This document shows positions 17,175-24,918 of a DNA stretch of 64,000 bases, piece after piece. A model generated the notes under the pieces. That model was not told the origin of the DNA. It made no database searches and saw only the letters and a program-made list of their open reading frames with translations. The DNA is from Microbacterium oxydans (GTDB taxonomy: Bacteria; Actinomycetota; Actinomycetes; Actinomycetales; Microbacteriaceae). The DNA lies in the NCBI RefSeq assembly GCF_026559675.1, contig NZ_CP092891.1, positions 496,001-560,000 on the forward strand, in the 5' to 3' direction. Every line of letters starts with the position of its first letter. Positions within the stretch are counted from its first letter, which is position 1. Both the position numbers and the translations under genes were made by a program.

Positions 17175-17302
17175 GCTCACCGCATCTGGATGATGATGCC
17201 GTGTCTCCGCGCGGCGGGTGCGGGGAGCGGAGTGGCCGGTCCCTCACCCCTGTCCTGTGCCGCCGATGGGCTGACGTGCGCGGAACCGGATGGGGCTTCG
17301 CC

Positions 17303-17331
17303 CTCCCGCCGCGGGGGTACCGCGGCGGGAG
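17303..17331 (-). terminator. Terminator of the PadR operon
   Basis: A perfect 12-bp stem (17303-17314 and 17320-17331) with loop GGGTA, about 10 bp beyond the PadR-gene stop on the minus strand. Confidence 0.7.
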
Positions 17332-17340
17332 TCGGGGTGG

Positions 17341-17967
17341 TCATGACGCGGCGTTGCTCAGGGCGACCGTCACTCCGCGTGCCGCGGTGTCGAGCGCCGT
17401 CTCGAGTTCGGTGACCACGAAGGGCGACAGCGTGCCGCCCTTCGCGAGGTGGGTGCGCAGGTCGGTGCGCACCCGGGCACGGAATGCGTTGATGACGGCA
17501 TCCGCTCGGTGCATCTCCTCGCGGCTGACGAGGCGCGAGTCGTCGGTCGCCGAGCGCGGCCGGTTCTTCGCCGCCGTGCGCTCGCCCTTCTCGGCCGCGG
17601 CGAGATCGGCTCGCAGGCTCTTCATCGCGTCCTGGACGCTCTGTCGGACCTCGCTCGCGATCAGTCGCACGGAATCCGTGAGCCCCGCCTCGATGCCGGC
17701 GAGGTCGCCCTCACGCGATGCGAGTTCGGCGCGTCCGGCCTCGGTGATCGCGTAGATCGTGGTGCGGCCGTCGACGGTCTTGCTGACCAGGCCCTCCTCC
17801 TCGAGCTTCGCGAGCCGCGGGTAGATGGTGCCGGCGCTCGGGGTGTAGGTGCCGCCCGTGCGATCGGTCAGGGACTGGATGATCCCGTAGCCGTGCTGCG
17901 GCGCCTCGGCGAGCAGGGACAGCAGGTAGAGGCGGAGGTCGCCGTGGGAGAAGACTGCCGGGCTCAT
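17341..17967 (-). CDS. PadR-family transcriptional regulator
   Basis: A 208-residue regulator. The winged-helix PadR domain (DLRLYLLSLLAEAPQHGYGIIQSL...TPSAGTIYPRLAKLEEEGLVSKT, about residues 10-75) is followed by a long C-terminal helical region rich in Arg/Lys/Glu (about 90-190), longer than in minimal PadR proteins and probably used for dimerisation. It is the second gene of an operon with a DUF4097 protein, joined by an ATGA overlap. Two ATATATCG-type palindromes in the operon promoter point to autoregulation. Confidence 0.9.
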   Translation of the reverse strand: MSPAVFSHGDLRLYLLSLLAEAPQHGYGIIQSLTDRTGGTYTPSAGTIYPRLAKLEEEGLVSKTVDGRTTIYAITEAGRAELASREGDLAGIEAGLTDSVRLIASEVRQSVQDAMKSLRADLAAAEKGERTAAKNRPRSATDDSRLVSREEMHRADAVINAFRARVRTDLRTHLAKGGTLSPFVVTELETALDTAARGVTVALSNAAS

Positions 17968-18803
17968 GCTTCCCACTCCGCGTCTTCGGTGATCGATGCC
18001 GGCGTGCGGCGGAGAACCGTGACTCCACCCGAGACGGAGTTGGCGCGCAGGTCGACGAACCGACCCGCGAGCTCGCCGGTCGTGCCGGTGTAGTTGCTGG
18101 GACCCGACGTGCTGCGCTCGACACCGTCGATGAGCAGACGTCCGCTCAGCGACCGGATGACGTAGTTCGCCGCGAGGGACTCGTCGAGGCGCACCGTGGT
18201 GCCGCCCGAGACCGAGTTGATGTTGATCGTGTTCACGTCGCCCGCGGCGTCCACCAGGGTGGAGCCCGAGACGATGTCGACGGTCGCTCGGCGCACCGCG
18301 CCCGTGACGGCCACGTCGCCCGAGACGCTGTTCGCGCTGATCGAGCCGGTGAGGCCGCGCACCTGCACGTCGCCCGAGACGGAGTTGACCGTGAGGTCGC
18401 CGATCAGCGTGTCGACGATGATGTCGCCGGACACGGTGTTGAGACGGGCGTCGTTGCGGAGGCCCGAGACCAGCGCGCCGGCGCTGACGACGCCGAGGTT
18501 CAGAGCGATCGAGCGGGGGACCGCGACGCTCACCTCGGCACGGGGGCCGCCGGAGCCGAAGTTGCGGAACACCTCGAGGAAGTTGTCCCAGCCCAGCTGC
18601 GGGTGGTCGATCTCGACCTCGCCGTCGTGGGACTCGATGCGGAGGTCCTTGGTGGTGACGCCGTGCACCTCGATGCGGATGCCCGGTTCGTCGTGGGCGA
18701 TGATGTCCACCTGTCCGCCGACCAGGCCCACCTTGAGGCGGCTGACGGACTCGATGTCGATGACGCGTTCCTCGCCCGGGGCGATGAGCCACTTCTCGGT
18801 CAT
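17964..18803 (-). CDS. DUF4097 family beta-helix protein
   Basis: A 279-residue protein without signal peptide or membrane helix. It contains at least five copies of the motif NSVSGDV/NTVSGDI/NSVSGGT about 17-25 residues apart (residues about 125-260), the repeating rung of the right-handed beta-helix of the DUF4097 (adhesin-like) family. ATG 18803 has GGAGAA about 8 nt upstream. It is co-transcribed with a PadR regulator, an arrangement often seen for this family in Actinobacteria; a sensor or envelope-stress role has been suggested for relatives but is unproven. Confidence 0.85.
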   Translation of the reverse strand: MTEKWLIAPGEERVIDIESVSRLKVGLVGGQVDIIAHDEPGIRIEVHGVTTKDLRIESHDGEVEIDHPQLGWDNFLEVFRNFGSGGPRAEVSVAVPRSIALNLGVVSAGALVSGLRNDARLNTVSGDIIVDTLIGDLTVNSVSGDVQVRGLTGSISANSVSGDVAVTGAVRRATVDIVSGSTLVDAAGDVNTININSVSGGTTVRLDESLAANYVIRSLSGRLLIDGVERSTSGPSNYTGTTGELAGRFVDLRANSVSGGVTVLRRTPASITEDAEWEA

Positions 18804-18827
18804 GTGTGCTTCTCCTGTGTCGATGGT

Positions 18828-18879
18828 CACGATATATCGTGTGTCGCAAGCATAACACGATATATCTCGATGTTGTCAA
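18828..18879 (-). promoter_or_regulatory. PadR-controlled promoter
   Basis: Minus strand: -35 TTGACA (18874-18879) and -10 TATGCT (18849-18854), 19-bp spacer. A perfect 14-bp palindrome CACGATATATCGTG lies at 18828-18841 between the -10 box and the gene. A second copy (CACGATATATCTCG, two mismatches) at 18856-18869 fills the spacer, centres 28 bp apart. Both are good candidates for PadR binding. Confidence 0.75.
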
Positions 18880-18892
18880 GAGGTGCGGCCGC

Positions 18893-18942
18893 GATACGAG
18901 AAGAGGCGCCCCGGCGGTACGCGGGACGCCTCTTCTCGTATC
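18893..18942 (-). terminator. Terminator of the Tat-exported protein gene
   Basis: A 16-bp perfect stem (18893-18908 and 18927-18942) enclosing a GC-rich loop, just beyond the stop at 18955 on the minus strand. Confidence 0.75.
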
Positions 18943-18954
18943 TCGGACTCCGAT

Positions 18955-19539
18955 TCAGATCGGGACCACCGGCGAATACTCCACAGCCACGGTGACCGTG
19001 TTGTTCCCGGTGTCCGGGTCGGGCGAACCCGCCGGTGCCACGAGCGTGACCGTGTAGGGCTGTGCGTCCGTGACCCACACGCCGTTGTTGATCGTGGCGA
19101 ACGTGATGAGGAGGGGTTCCGTCGTGCCGTTCGCGGGGATCCCGAGCGGGAGGGTGAACGTCGCCGTCGCCACGTTTCCGTCGATGGTCACCGGGGTGCG
19201 GGGAGCGTTGATTCCGTCCATGGTCGCGCTCGGGTCGCCGAGCAGGCGGGAGTCGAACGTCACGATCAGGGTCGCCCCCGCGGGTGTGCGCTCGGTGCCG
19301 ATGGTGGTCACGTCGAATCCCGGCGGGATCGTCAGGACGTAGGCCTCCGTCGCGCCGGGGTCATTGGCGCCGATGGTGGTCCCGCCGTTCCGGGCGGTGA
19401 GCAGCAGGTCGCCCGTCGTGCTGGCGGCCGCGAGTGGCGTGGCGGCGGCGACCGCGACGACCGGCAGGGACCACGCGGTCGCCTTCAGCACGGTGCGGCG
19501 GCTCGGCCCGTTCGAGGATGGGCGGACTGTGTCGGACAT
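18955..19539 (-). CDS. Tat-exported protein of unknown function
   Basis: A 194-residue protein. Its N-terminus carries a twin-arginine signal (SRRTVLKA, residues about 13-20), a hydrophobic stretch and an AAA/AS cleavage-like region near residue 40. The rest is Thr/Pro/Gly-rich beta structure (DLLLTARNGGTT, then TGNNTVTVAVEY at the end), reminiscent of DUF11/CARDB-like adhesion domains. The start at 19539 has GGAGGAG about 7 nt upstream; an upstream in-frame start would bury the signal. No catalytic motif is visible. Single gene, divergent from the MerR regulator. Confidence 0.75.
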   Translation of the reverse strand: MSDTVRPSSNGPSRRTVLKATAWSLPVVAVAAATPLAAASTTGDLLLTARNGGTTIGANDPGATEAYVLTIPPGFDVTTIGTERTPAGATLIVTFDSRLLGDPSATMDGINAPRTPVTIDGNVATATFTLPLGIPANGTTEPLLITFATINNGVWVTDAQPYTVTLVAPAGSPDPDTGNNTVTVAVEYSPVVPI

Positions 19540-19641
19540 GGTTTCGCTCCTCCGGTGCGGGTGCCCCGATTCCCCCCGGGGCGTGTGCGTGTGCGTCCAG
19601 GCTAGACGAGCGATGACGGATGCGCAGGAAAATCCGCGCGC

Positions 19642-19672
19642 TTGACCTTGACGCAACGTCAACTTCTAGAGT
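19642..19672 (+). promoter_or_regulatory. MerR-type promoter with 19-bp spacer
   Basis: -35 TTGACC (19642-19647) and -10 TAGAGT (19667-19672) are separated by 19 bp, the overlong spacer typical of MerR-activated promoters. The spacer holds the dyad TTGACGCAACGTCAA (19648-19662). A short direct repeat of the type ACGACAAC follows in the leader (about 19673-19703). Autoregulation by the downstream gene is expected. Confidence 0.8.
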
Positions 19673-19718
19673 CGACAACACGACAACACGACAGCACGAC
19701 AACAGAGAGGAGGACGCG

Positions 19719-20498
19719 GTGGCGAATCGTGACTGGTCCATCCAGGAGATCGCGCGCCTCGCCGGGACGACGAGCCGGACGCTGCGTCACTACGACGACA
19801 TCGGACTGCTGCCGCCCTCGCGCATCGCGCACAACGGCTACCGCCACTACGACGAGGCCGCACTCGTACGGCTGCAGCGGATCCTCCTCCTGCGGGAGCT
19901 CGGACTCGGACTGCCGCAGATCGCGGAGGTCCTCGACCGGGAGCGCGGTGAGGCATCCGCCCTCGAGACCCACCTCGCGCTGCTGCGCGAGGAGCAGACC
20001 AGGCTGGCGCGGCAGATCGCGTCGGTCGAATCGACCATCACCGCATTGAGAGGAGGTGAGAACCTCATGGCAGAGAACATGTTCGACGGCTTCGACCACA
20101 CCCGGTACAGGGAGGAGGTCGAGGACCGTTGGGGCAAGAAGGCCTACGCCGACAGCGACCGTTGGTGGCGGGGGATGACGGATGCGGAGCGCGCCGACTG
20201 GCAGCAGCGCGTGTCCGACCTCGGACGCGACTGGATCGCTGCGGCGGAGAGCGGCATCGACCCGGCATCCGCCGAGGCTCAGGATGTCGCGCGACGCCAC
20301 GTCGAGTGGCTGACCGGCATCCCGGGCACACCGGCGGCCGTCCCCGGTGGCGACGTCAAGGCGTACGTGATCGGGCTCGGTGAGATGTACGTCGCGGATC
20401 CGCGTTTCGGCGCGAACTACGCGACGTCGTCCGGCGGCACCCACGGCGCGGAGTTCGTCCGCGACGCGCTCCGCGTGTATGCGGAGGGGAACCTGTAG
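19719..20498 (+). CDS. MerR-family regulator with TipAS antibiotic-recognition domain
   Basis: A 259-residue TipAL-like activator. The N-terminal MerR helix-turn-helix (SIQEIARLAGTTSRTLRHYDDIGLLPPSR, about residues 6-34) is followed by a coiled coil (about 75-110) and a C-terminal TipAS domain (about 120-255; FDHTRYREEVEDRWG...WWRGMTDAERADW), which in TipA binds thiopeptide antibiotics. GTG 19719 has AGAGGAGG upstream. A second strong ribosome site and in-frame ATG at 20067 would release the ligand-binding domain alone. Its promoter has MerR architecture. Confidence 0.9.
   Translation: MANRDWSIQEIARLAGTTSRTLRHYDDIGLLPPSRIAHNGYRHYDEAALVRLQRILLLRELGLGLPQIAEVLDRERGEASALETHLALLREEQTRLARQIASVESTITALRGGENLMAENMFDGFDHTRYREEVEDRWGKKAYADSDRWWRGMTDAERADWQQRVSDLGRDWIAAAESGIDPASAEAQDVARRHVEWLTGIPGTPAAVPGGDVKAYVIGLGEMYVADPRFGANYATSSGGTHGAEFVRDALRVYAEGNL
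20051..20069 (+). promoter_or_regulatory. Internal ribosome site and in-frame start for a free TipAS domain
   Basis: AGGAGGTGAG (20051-20060) lies 6 nt before ATG 20067, which is in frame with the MerR gene (codon 117). Translation from it would give a 143-residue protein starting MAENMFDGFDHTRY. Dual products from internal initiation are established for Streptomyces tipA. Confidence 0.75.
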
Positions 20499-20503
20499 TC
20501 GCC

Positions 20504-20680
20504 GGGGCGTTTCGTTTCGTCGCTGCGCTCCTCGCTCGACGACCGGGGGTGGGGCGTTTCGTCTCGTCGCTGCGCTCCTCGCTCGACGACCGGGGGTGGG
20601 GCGTTTCGTCTCGTCGCTGCGCTCCTCGCTCGACGACCGGGCAGGTCTCGGTCGTTGAGCGAGCGGAGCGAGACGAAACG
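20504..20680. repeat. REP-like palindrome cluster, three direct copies and one inverted
   Basis: Three tandem copies with a 47-bp period start at 20504, 20551 and 20598. Each reads GGGGCGTTTCGTYTCGTCGC and ends GCTCGACGACCGG. An inverted copy at 20650-20680 (GGTCGTTGAGCGAGCGGAGC and onward) closes a large potential hairpin. The rest of the 20499-20716 gap shows no gene. Confidence 0.85.
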
Positions 20681-20716
20681 CGCCTCCGGTCGCACGCGCG
20701 GGCGTAGTGTCGTGCC

Positions 20717-21091
20717 ATGGCCCACCGTCGGGAGCGCAGGAACGCCGCGCCGCTGTTCGCCGCCGCGGCCACGGCCTACGCCGTGAACTGTGGGCTCGGC
20801 ACCGCCGTCGCCGCGCGCCTGATCGACACCAGCCGCTTCCGGTGGTTGCATCACGCGCTGTACATCGCGACGTGTGCGACCACCGCCGCGGCTGTCATCG
20901 GGGGCTGGACGCGCGGCGCAGGAACTTCCGGTCGCCGTGCCGCGCTCGGCCTGCTGCCGGCCGCCGCGCCCCTCGCCGCGATCCCGTACCTCGGCAGCCA
21001 CGGCCGCCGGCATCCGCTCACGGCGCTCGCCGCCGCCCCCTTCATCGTCGCGGGGGCCATCCTCGCGCGCCGTCCCGCCGACCGGAAGTGA
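20717..21091 (+). CDS. Small integral membrane protein, unknown
   Basis: A 124-residue Ala-rich protein with three to four predicted helices and an Arg-rich start ([11 protein letters not shown]) that should stay inside. No family is recognised. A TAGTGT just before the ATG and no ribosome site hint at a leaderless mRNA. It lies 4 bp before the nitroreductase gene and is probably co-transcribed with it. Confidence 0.6.
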   Translation: MAHRRERRNAAPLFAAAATAYAVNCGLGTAVAARLIDTSRFRWLHHALYIATCATTAAAVIGGWTRGAGTSGRRAALGLLPAAAPLAAIPYLGSHGRRHPLTALAAAPFIVAGAILARRPADRK

Positions 21092-21095
21092 CCGC

Positions 21096-21899
21096 ATGGA
21101 ACTGCTCGATGCCATCCGCCGCCGCAAGACCACGAACGGGCCGTTCCTGCCCGACCCGGTGTCGGAGGATCACCAGCGCATCCTCCTCGAGGCCGCGGGC
21201 CGCGCACCCTCGCAGCTGAACAGTCAGCCCTGGCGGTTCGTCGTGATCGAGAGTCGCGACACCATCGAGACGATCGCGCGCATCTCCGGCGAGAGCATGA
21301 CCGAGGCGATGTCGAACGGCACGTTCTTCGAGCGGTACAAGCCCTACTTCCGTTTCAGTCAGGCCGAGATGGACGAGAAGCGCAGCGGGATGCTGTTCGA
21401 CAAGCTGCCCGCAGCCCTCCGGCCGTTCACGAGCCAGGTGTTCACCAAGCGCGGCCAGACGCTGATGAACACGTTCGGGGTGCCGAAGACTCTCGGTGCC
21501 GAGAACCGGAAGCTCGTCGCCGGGTCACCGCTGCTGCTCGGCGTCATGCTCGACCGCAGCGAGTATCGACCCGGGCAGCTCTCGTCGTTCTACTCGGTGT
21601 TCAGCATGGGTGCGGCGATGGAGAACGTCTGGCTGACGACCGTCGAGCTCGGCATGGGCATCCAGTTCATCTCGTTCCCGATGGAGGTGCCGGGGCGCTG
21701 GGACGAGATCGTGCAGCTCCTGCGGGTGCCGGACGACCTCGAGCTCATGGCCGTGTACCGCCTGGGCTACCTGCCGCCCGAGCAGCGCCGCCCGGCGATC
21801 GACTGGTCGAGCAGTCAGCGCCGTCTCGCCTCGCAGTACGTCTTCCGCGAGACCGGCGACACCCCGCAGCAGGGGTGGGACGCCCCGCTCGGCGGCTAG
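21096..21899 (+). CDS. Nitroreductase family protein
   Basis: A 267-residue FMN-dependent oxidoreductase. The N-terminus [22 protein letters not shown] and the segment [19 protein letters not shown] contain the FMN-phosphate contacts typical of the nitroreductase fold. The central region ([18 protein letters not shown]) is an insertion seen in larger family members, and [24 protein letters not shown] matches the C-terminal FMN-binding part. These enzymes reduce nitro compounds, quinones or similar acceptors with NAD(P)H; the substrate is unknown. The 3' end overlaps the convergent FAD oxidoreductase gene by 4 bp. Confidence 0.88.
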   Translation: MELLDAIRRRKTTNGPFLPDPVSEDHQRILLEAAGRAPSQLNSQPWRFVVIESRDTIETIARISGESMTEAMSNGTFFERYKPYFRFSQAEMDEKRSGMLFDKLPAALRPFTSQVFTKRGQTLMNTFGVPKTLGAENRKLVAGSPLLLGVMLDRSEYRPGQLSSFYSVFSMGAAMENVWLTTVELGMGIQFISFPMEVPGRWDEIVQLLRVPDDLELMAVYRLGYLPPEQRRPAIDWSSSQRRLASQYVFRETGDTPQQGWDAPLGG

Positions 21900-23428
21900 T
21901 CCGGGCGCCCGTCGCGGGGCAGGGGGCGGAGATCGCGCAGTGCCGGGCCCTCCAGGCGCGTGCCGTCGGGGGCGAAGCGCGACGCGTGCAGCGGGCAGTC
22001 CCACGTGCACTCGGCGTCGTTCCAGTCGAGCACGCCGCCGAGGTGCGTGCACACCGCGCTGACCGCACGGGTGACACCGTCGACGGTGGAGACGCCGACC
22101 GGGCGGCCGGCACGGTTGGCCACCACGCCGGCGCCCTCCTCGGGGCGGGGGACCGGGACCGCCCGGGACTCCGCCTCGGTCCACCCCGAAGCGAGCGCCG
22201 CGGCGACCTTGCCCCCTTCCACGGCGCCGCGGCCGAGGTCGGCGGGCACGGTCAGGCGCGTGCCGATCGTCGTCATCCATCTGGGGCGTTCACGTCGCGG
22301 CGTGCTGAGGATCTCGGCGGTCAGGCGCAGGGCGGCCGCCGGGGCGTTGGAGAGCCCCCACTTGGCGTAGCCGGTGGCGAAGCGGATGCGGCCGAGACCG
22401 CGCGGCATCGCCCCGACGAACGGGATGAGGTTGTGCGACTCGTAGTCCTGCGCCGACCAGCGGTGCGTCTCCTCGGCGTCGGGGAACCAGCGTCTGGTCC
22501 AGGAGACGAGGTCGTCGACCGCGGCCGCCTCGCTCTCCGAGCGTCCGACCGGATGGCCGTTGCCCCCGACGATGAGCTGCGCGGTGCGGCCGGGGCCATC
22601 CGCCTCTGACACCGGACGGATCGACCTCGTCGGGCCGTCGACGGAGAGGAAGGTGCCTTCGATCGCGTCGCCGGGCACCCGGAACGAGACGCAGTACGAG
22701 CGCTGCCCGTGGGTCTTCGTGAAGTAGAGGCCGCGGTCGGTGATCGGCGTTCCGGTGGCCAGCACGATGTGCGGGGCGAACAGCGGGCCGTCCGCGGTCT
22801 CCACACGCGCCTCGGGGAGCGCGTGCACCCCCGTGACGCGGATGCCGGTGTGCAGCGTTCCGCCCGACGTCAGCAGCTCGCCGGCCAGGGCCCGCGTGAC
22901 GCGCACCGGGTCGATCGCGACCTGGTCGTCGAGCACCACCGCGCCGGCGTTCGGGAACGGAGACTCCTCGACCTCTCGCGATGAGAGGATGCGCGTCGGC
23001 AGCCCCGCCTCCCGTGCCGCGTCGTGCTGCGCCCGCACGGTGTCGAGTCCGTCGGCGGTCTGCGCGTAGGAGTGGTCGGCATGCCGCGTGTAGGGCACGC
23101 CCGCCGTGTCGGCGAACCCCGTCAGCCAGTCCATGCCCTCGCGGTTCGCGTCGACGTACGCCCGCACGAGCGAGGCGGGGTGGTGTCGGCGGATCACGGC
23201 GAGACGCTGCCCCTGCAGGAGCGACAGCTTGCCGGTGTTGCCGCCCGTCGCGAGCTCGGCGACCGCCCCCGCATCGATCACCGCGACGTCGAGGCCCGCG
23301 CGGGTGAGCATGACCGCCGTGCTCAGGCCGGTGATGCCGGCCCCGACGACGATGACGTCATGCCGGGCACCGGGCTCGAAGGGCGCGCCGACCGGCTCGT
23401 CCTGGGGGATCTTCCACAGGGGTCTCAT
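21896..23428 (-). CDS. FAD-dependent oxidoreductase with C-terminal Rieske domain
   Basis: A 510-residue fusion. Residues about 20-400 are a DAO-type FAD domain with the dinucleotide fold [21 protein letters not shown] and the motif [17 protein letters not shown]. Residues about 420-510 are a Rieske domain whose 2Fe-2S ligands are seen as C-T-H-x16-C-P-L-H. Proteins of this build act in oxidation of amines or unknown small molecules, with the cluster passing electrons to or from FAD. The ATG at 23428 is the only Met before the FAD motif; its ribosome site is weak. Confidence 0.9.
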   Translation of the reverse strand: MRPLWKIPQDEPVGAPFEPGARHDVIVVGAGITGLSTAVMLTRAGLDVAVIDAGAVAELATGGNTGKLSLLQGQRLAVIRRHHPASLVRAYVDANREGMDWLTGFADTAGVPYTRHADHSYAQTADGLDTVRAQHDAAREAGLPTRILSSREVEESPFPNAGAVVLDDQVAIDPVRVTRALAGELLTSGGTLHTGIRVTGVHALPEARVETADGPLFAPHIVLATGTPITDRGLYFTKTHGQRSYCVSFRVPGDAIEGTFLSVDGPTRSIRPVSEADGPGRTAQLIVGGNGHPVGRSESEAAAVDDLVSWTRRWFPDAEETHRWSAQDYESHNLIPFVGAMPRGLGRIRFATGYAKWGLSNAPAAALRLTAEILSTPRRERPRWMTTIGTRLTVPADLGRGAVEGGKVAAALASGWTEAESRAVPVPRPEEGAGVVANRAGRPVGVSTVDGVTRAVSAVCTHLGGVLDWNDAECTWDCPLHASRFAPDGTRLEGPALRDLRPLPRDGRPD

Positions 23429-23505
23429 GACGGCAGTCAACGCCCCGCTCGATCGCGCGCCCACCGCCTTGACATTCGCGTGCCGCGCTGGCACGGACGG
23501 ATACA

Positions 23506-23889
23506 GTGGCAGGCGTGAAGCTGCGCCGCGTCCTCCTCGTCGCCCTCGGCGGCACGATCGGCACGGCGGCACGGCTCGGACTGGGGCTCCTGCTGCCCGA
23601 CGCGGGCGGCATCCCGGTCGCGGTGCTCGTCGCGAACGTCGTCGGCGCTCTGCTGATCGGCATCCTCGCCGCGCGTCTGCCCGCATCGACCGACCTCCGA
23701 CTGCTGCTCGGCACCGGCGTGCTCGGAGGTTTCACCACCTACAGCGCCTTCATGACCGGGACCGTCGCGCTCTGGACGGACGCCCCGCTGCTCGCCGTCG
23801 CCTATGCGGTGGGCAGCCTGGTGCTCGGTCTCGCCGCCGCGGCGCTGGGTCTTCGTCTCGGTCGGCCGCGCGCCGGAGCGGCCGCGTGA
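23506..23889 (+). CDS. crcB: Fluoride channel subunit FluC/CrcB (first of pair)
   Basis: A 127-residue four-helix protein of the Fluc fluoride-export family. The family signature GGFTTYSAFMTGTV appears around residue 80, and VANVVGALLIGILAARLP carries the conserved Asn. Single Fluc proteins dimerise in antiparallel fashion; Actinobacteria often carry two diverged genes forming a heterodimer, as here. The start is uncertain: GTG 23506 or GTG 23515. The next gene overlaps it by 4 nt. No fluoride riboswitch was recognised upstream. Confidence 0.9.
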   Translation: MAGVKLRRVLLVALGGTIGTAARLGLGLLLPDAGGIPVAVLVANVVGALLIGILAARLPASTDLRLLLGTGVLGGFTTYSAFMTGTVALWTDAPLLAVAYAVGSLVLGLAAAALGLRLGRPRAGAAA

Positions 23890-24245
23890 ACCCGCTCCTG
23901 TTCCTCGGCGCGGCGCTCGCCGGGGGAGTGGGCGCCGTCCTGCGGTACCTCGTGGACCTCGGAGTGGCGCGCCTGGCCGGACGCCGCTTCCCCTGGGGCA
24001 TCCTGCTCGTGAACCTCACCGGCTCGTTCGCCCTCGGCGTCGTCACCACCGCGCTGCCGGATGAGGCGTTCCTCCTGGGCGCGGGACTCCTCGGCGGGTA
24101 CACGACGTTCAGCACCGCCATGCTCGACACGGTCGCCCTGTGGCGTGACGGCGAGCGTCCCGCGGCAGCGTTCAACGCGATCGGGATGCTGCTGCTCGGG
24201 CTGCTGGCGGCGGTCCTCGGGCTCGCGCTGGGCGCCGCGCTCTGA
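23886..24245 (+). CDS. crcB: Fluoride channel subunit FluC/CrcB (second of pair)
   Basis: A 119-residue partner of the preceding gene. It has four helices, the Asn-bearing motif LLVNLTGSFALGVV and GGYTTFSTAMLDTV near residue 70. GTG 23886 overlaps the upstream stop as GTGA, so translation is coupled and a 1:1 heterodimer is likely. Confidence 0.9.
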   Translation: MNPLLFLGAALAGGVGAVLRYLVDLGVARLAGRRFPWGILLVNLTGSFALGVVTTALPDEAFLLGAGLLGGYTTFSTAMLDTVALWRDGERPAAAFNAIGMLLLGLLAAVLGLALGAAL

Positions 24246-24274
24246 GCCGCTCCCAGCGTCCTCACAATCCGGAA

Positions 24275-24296
24275 ATGTACAAACGTACATGTACAG
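24275..24296. promoter_or_regulatory. TetR-type operator upstream of the efflux operon
   Basis: Perfect inverted repeat ATGTAC-AAAC-GTACAT (24275-24290) followed by a third half-site GTACAG (24291-24296), ending just before the first possible ATG of the regulator gene. Confidence 0.75.
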
Positions 24297-24314
24297 ATGT
24301 CCCGGGGGTGCTCG

Positions 24315-24902
24315 ATGGTGGATGGATCGCGTCGACGACGTGACCCTGAGGCGCGCCGTCGGGAGATCGTGACCGCCGCCGCCGAGCTCATCGTCGAAGT
24401 GGGCGCCGAGGCCGTCACTCACCGCATGGTCGCCGCTCGCGCGGGAGTCCCTCTCGGCGCGACCACCCAGTACTTCGACACGCTCGACGACCTCCGCACC
24501 GCGGCTTTCCGAGCGCTCGCGGAGGAGGTCGACACGCGCCTCGACGGCGTCCGTCAGACCATCACCGAACGCGGTGACACCCCCGACGTGATCGCCGCCC
24601 TCGTGTTCGAGAGCCTGCACGACGCGCATGCGGTCCAGGCCGACCGCGCCGTGGTCACCGCCGCCGTGCACGACCCGCGTCTGCGCGAGCTCGCCCGCCA
24701 CCTGTCGGATCGTCTCGTCGAACTGCTCGAGCCGACCTATGGCGAAGAACGGGCCCGAGCGGCGATGATCTTCATCGACGGCGTCATGTGGAACGTGCAC
24801 ATCCGCGACGACCGTCTTGCACAGTCCTTCATCGAGTCCGCACTGGCGCGGATCCTCGGAGACTCCGTCTCCACTCCCTCCGCAGCGACAGCCACACCCT
24901 GA
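24315..24902 (+). CDS. TetR-family regulator of the RND pump
   Basis: A 195-residue repressor. Its N-terminal helix-turn-helix (RREIVTAAAELIVEVGAEAVTHRMVAARAGVPLGATTQYF, about residues 15-55) is followed by a ligand-binding helical domain. ATG 24315 has GGGGGTG about 5 nt upstream; ATG 24297 is an alternative. Only 16 bp separate it from the RND gene, so the two form an operon, and the GTAC-rich palindrome upstream is a plausible autoregulatory site. Confidence 0.88.
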   Translation: MVDGSRRRRDPEARRREIVTAAAELIVEVGAEAVTHRMVAARAGVPLGATTQYFDTLDDLRTAAFRALAEEVDTRLDGVRQTITERGDTPDVIAALVFESLHDAHAVQADRAVVTAAVHDPRLRELARHLSDRLVELLEPTYGEERARAAMIFIDGVMWNVHIRDDRLAQSFIESALARILGDSVSTPSAATATP

Positions 24903-24918
24903 CACCGAGGAAACCGCC

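Noticed and set aside
23429..23505. Fluoride riboswitch before the crcB pair
   Set aside because: Only 77 bp separate the divergent genes and no crcB-motif structure or conserved core was recognised.
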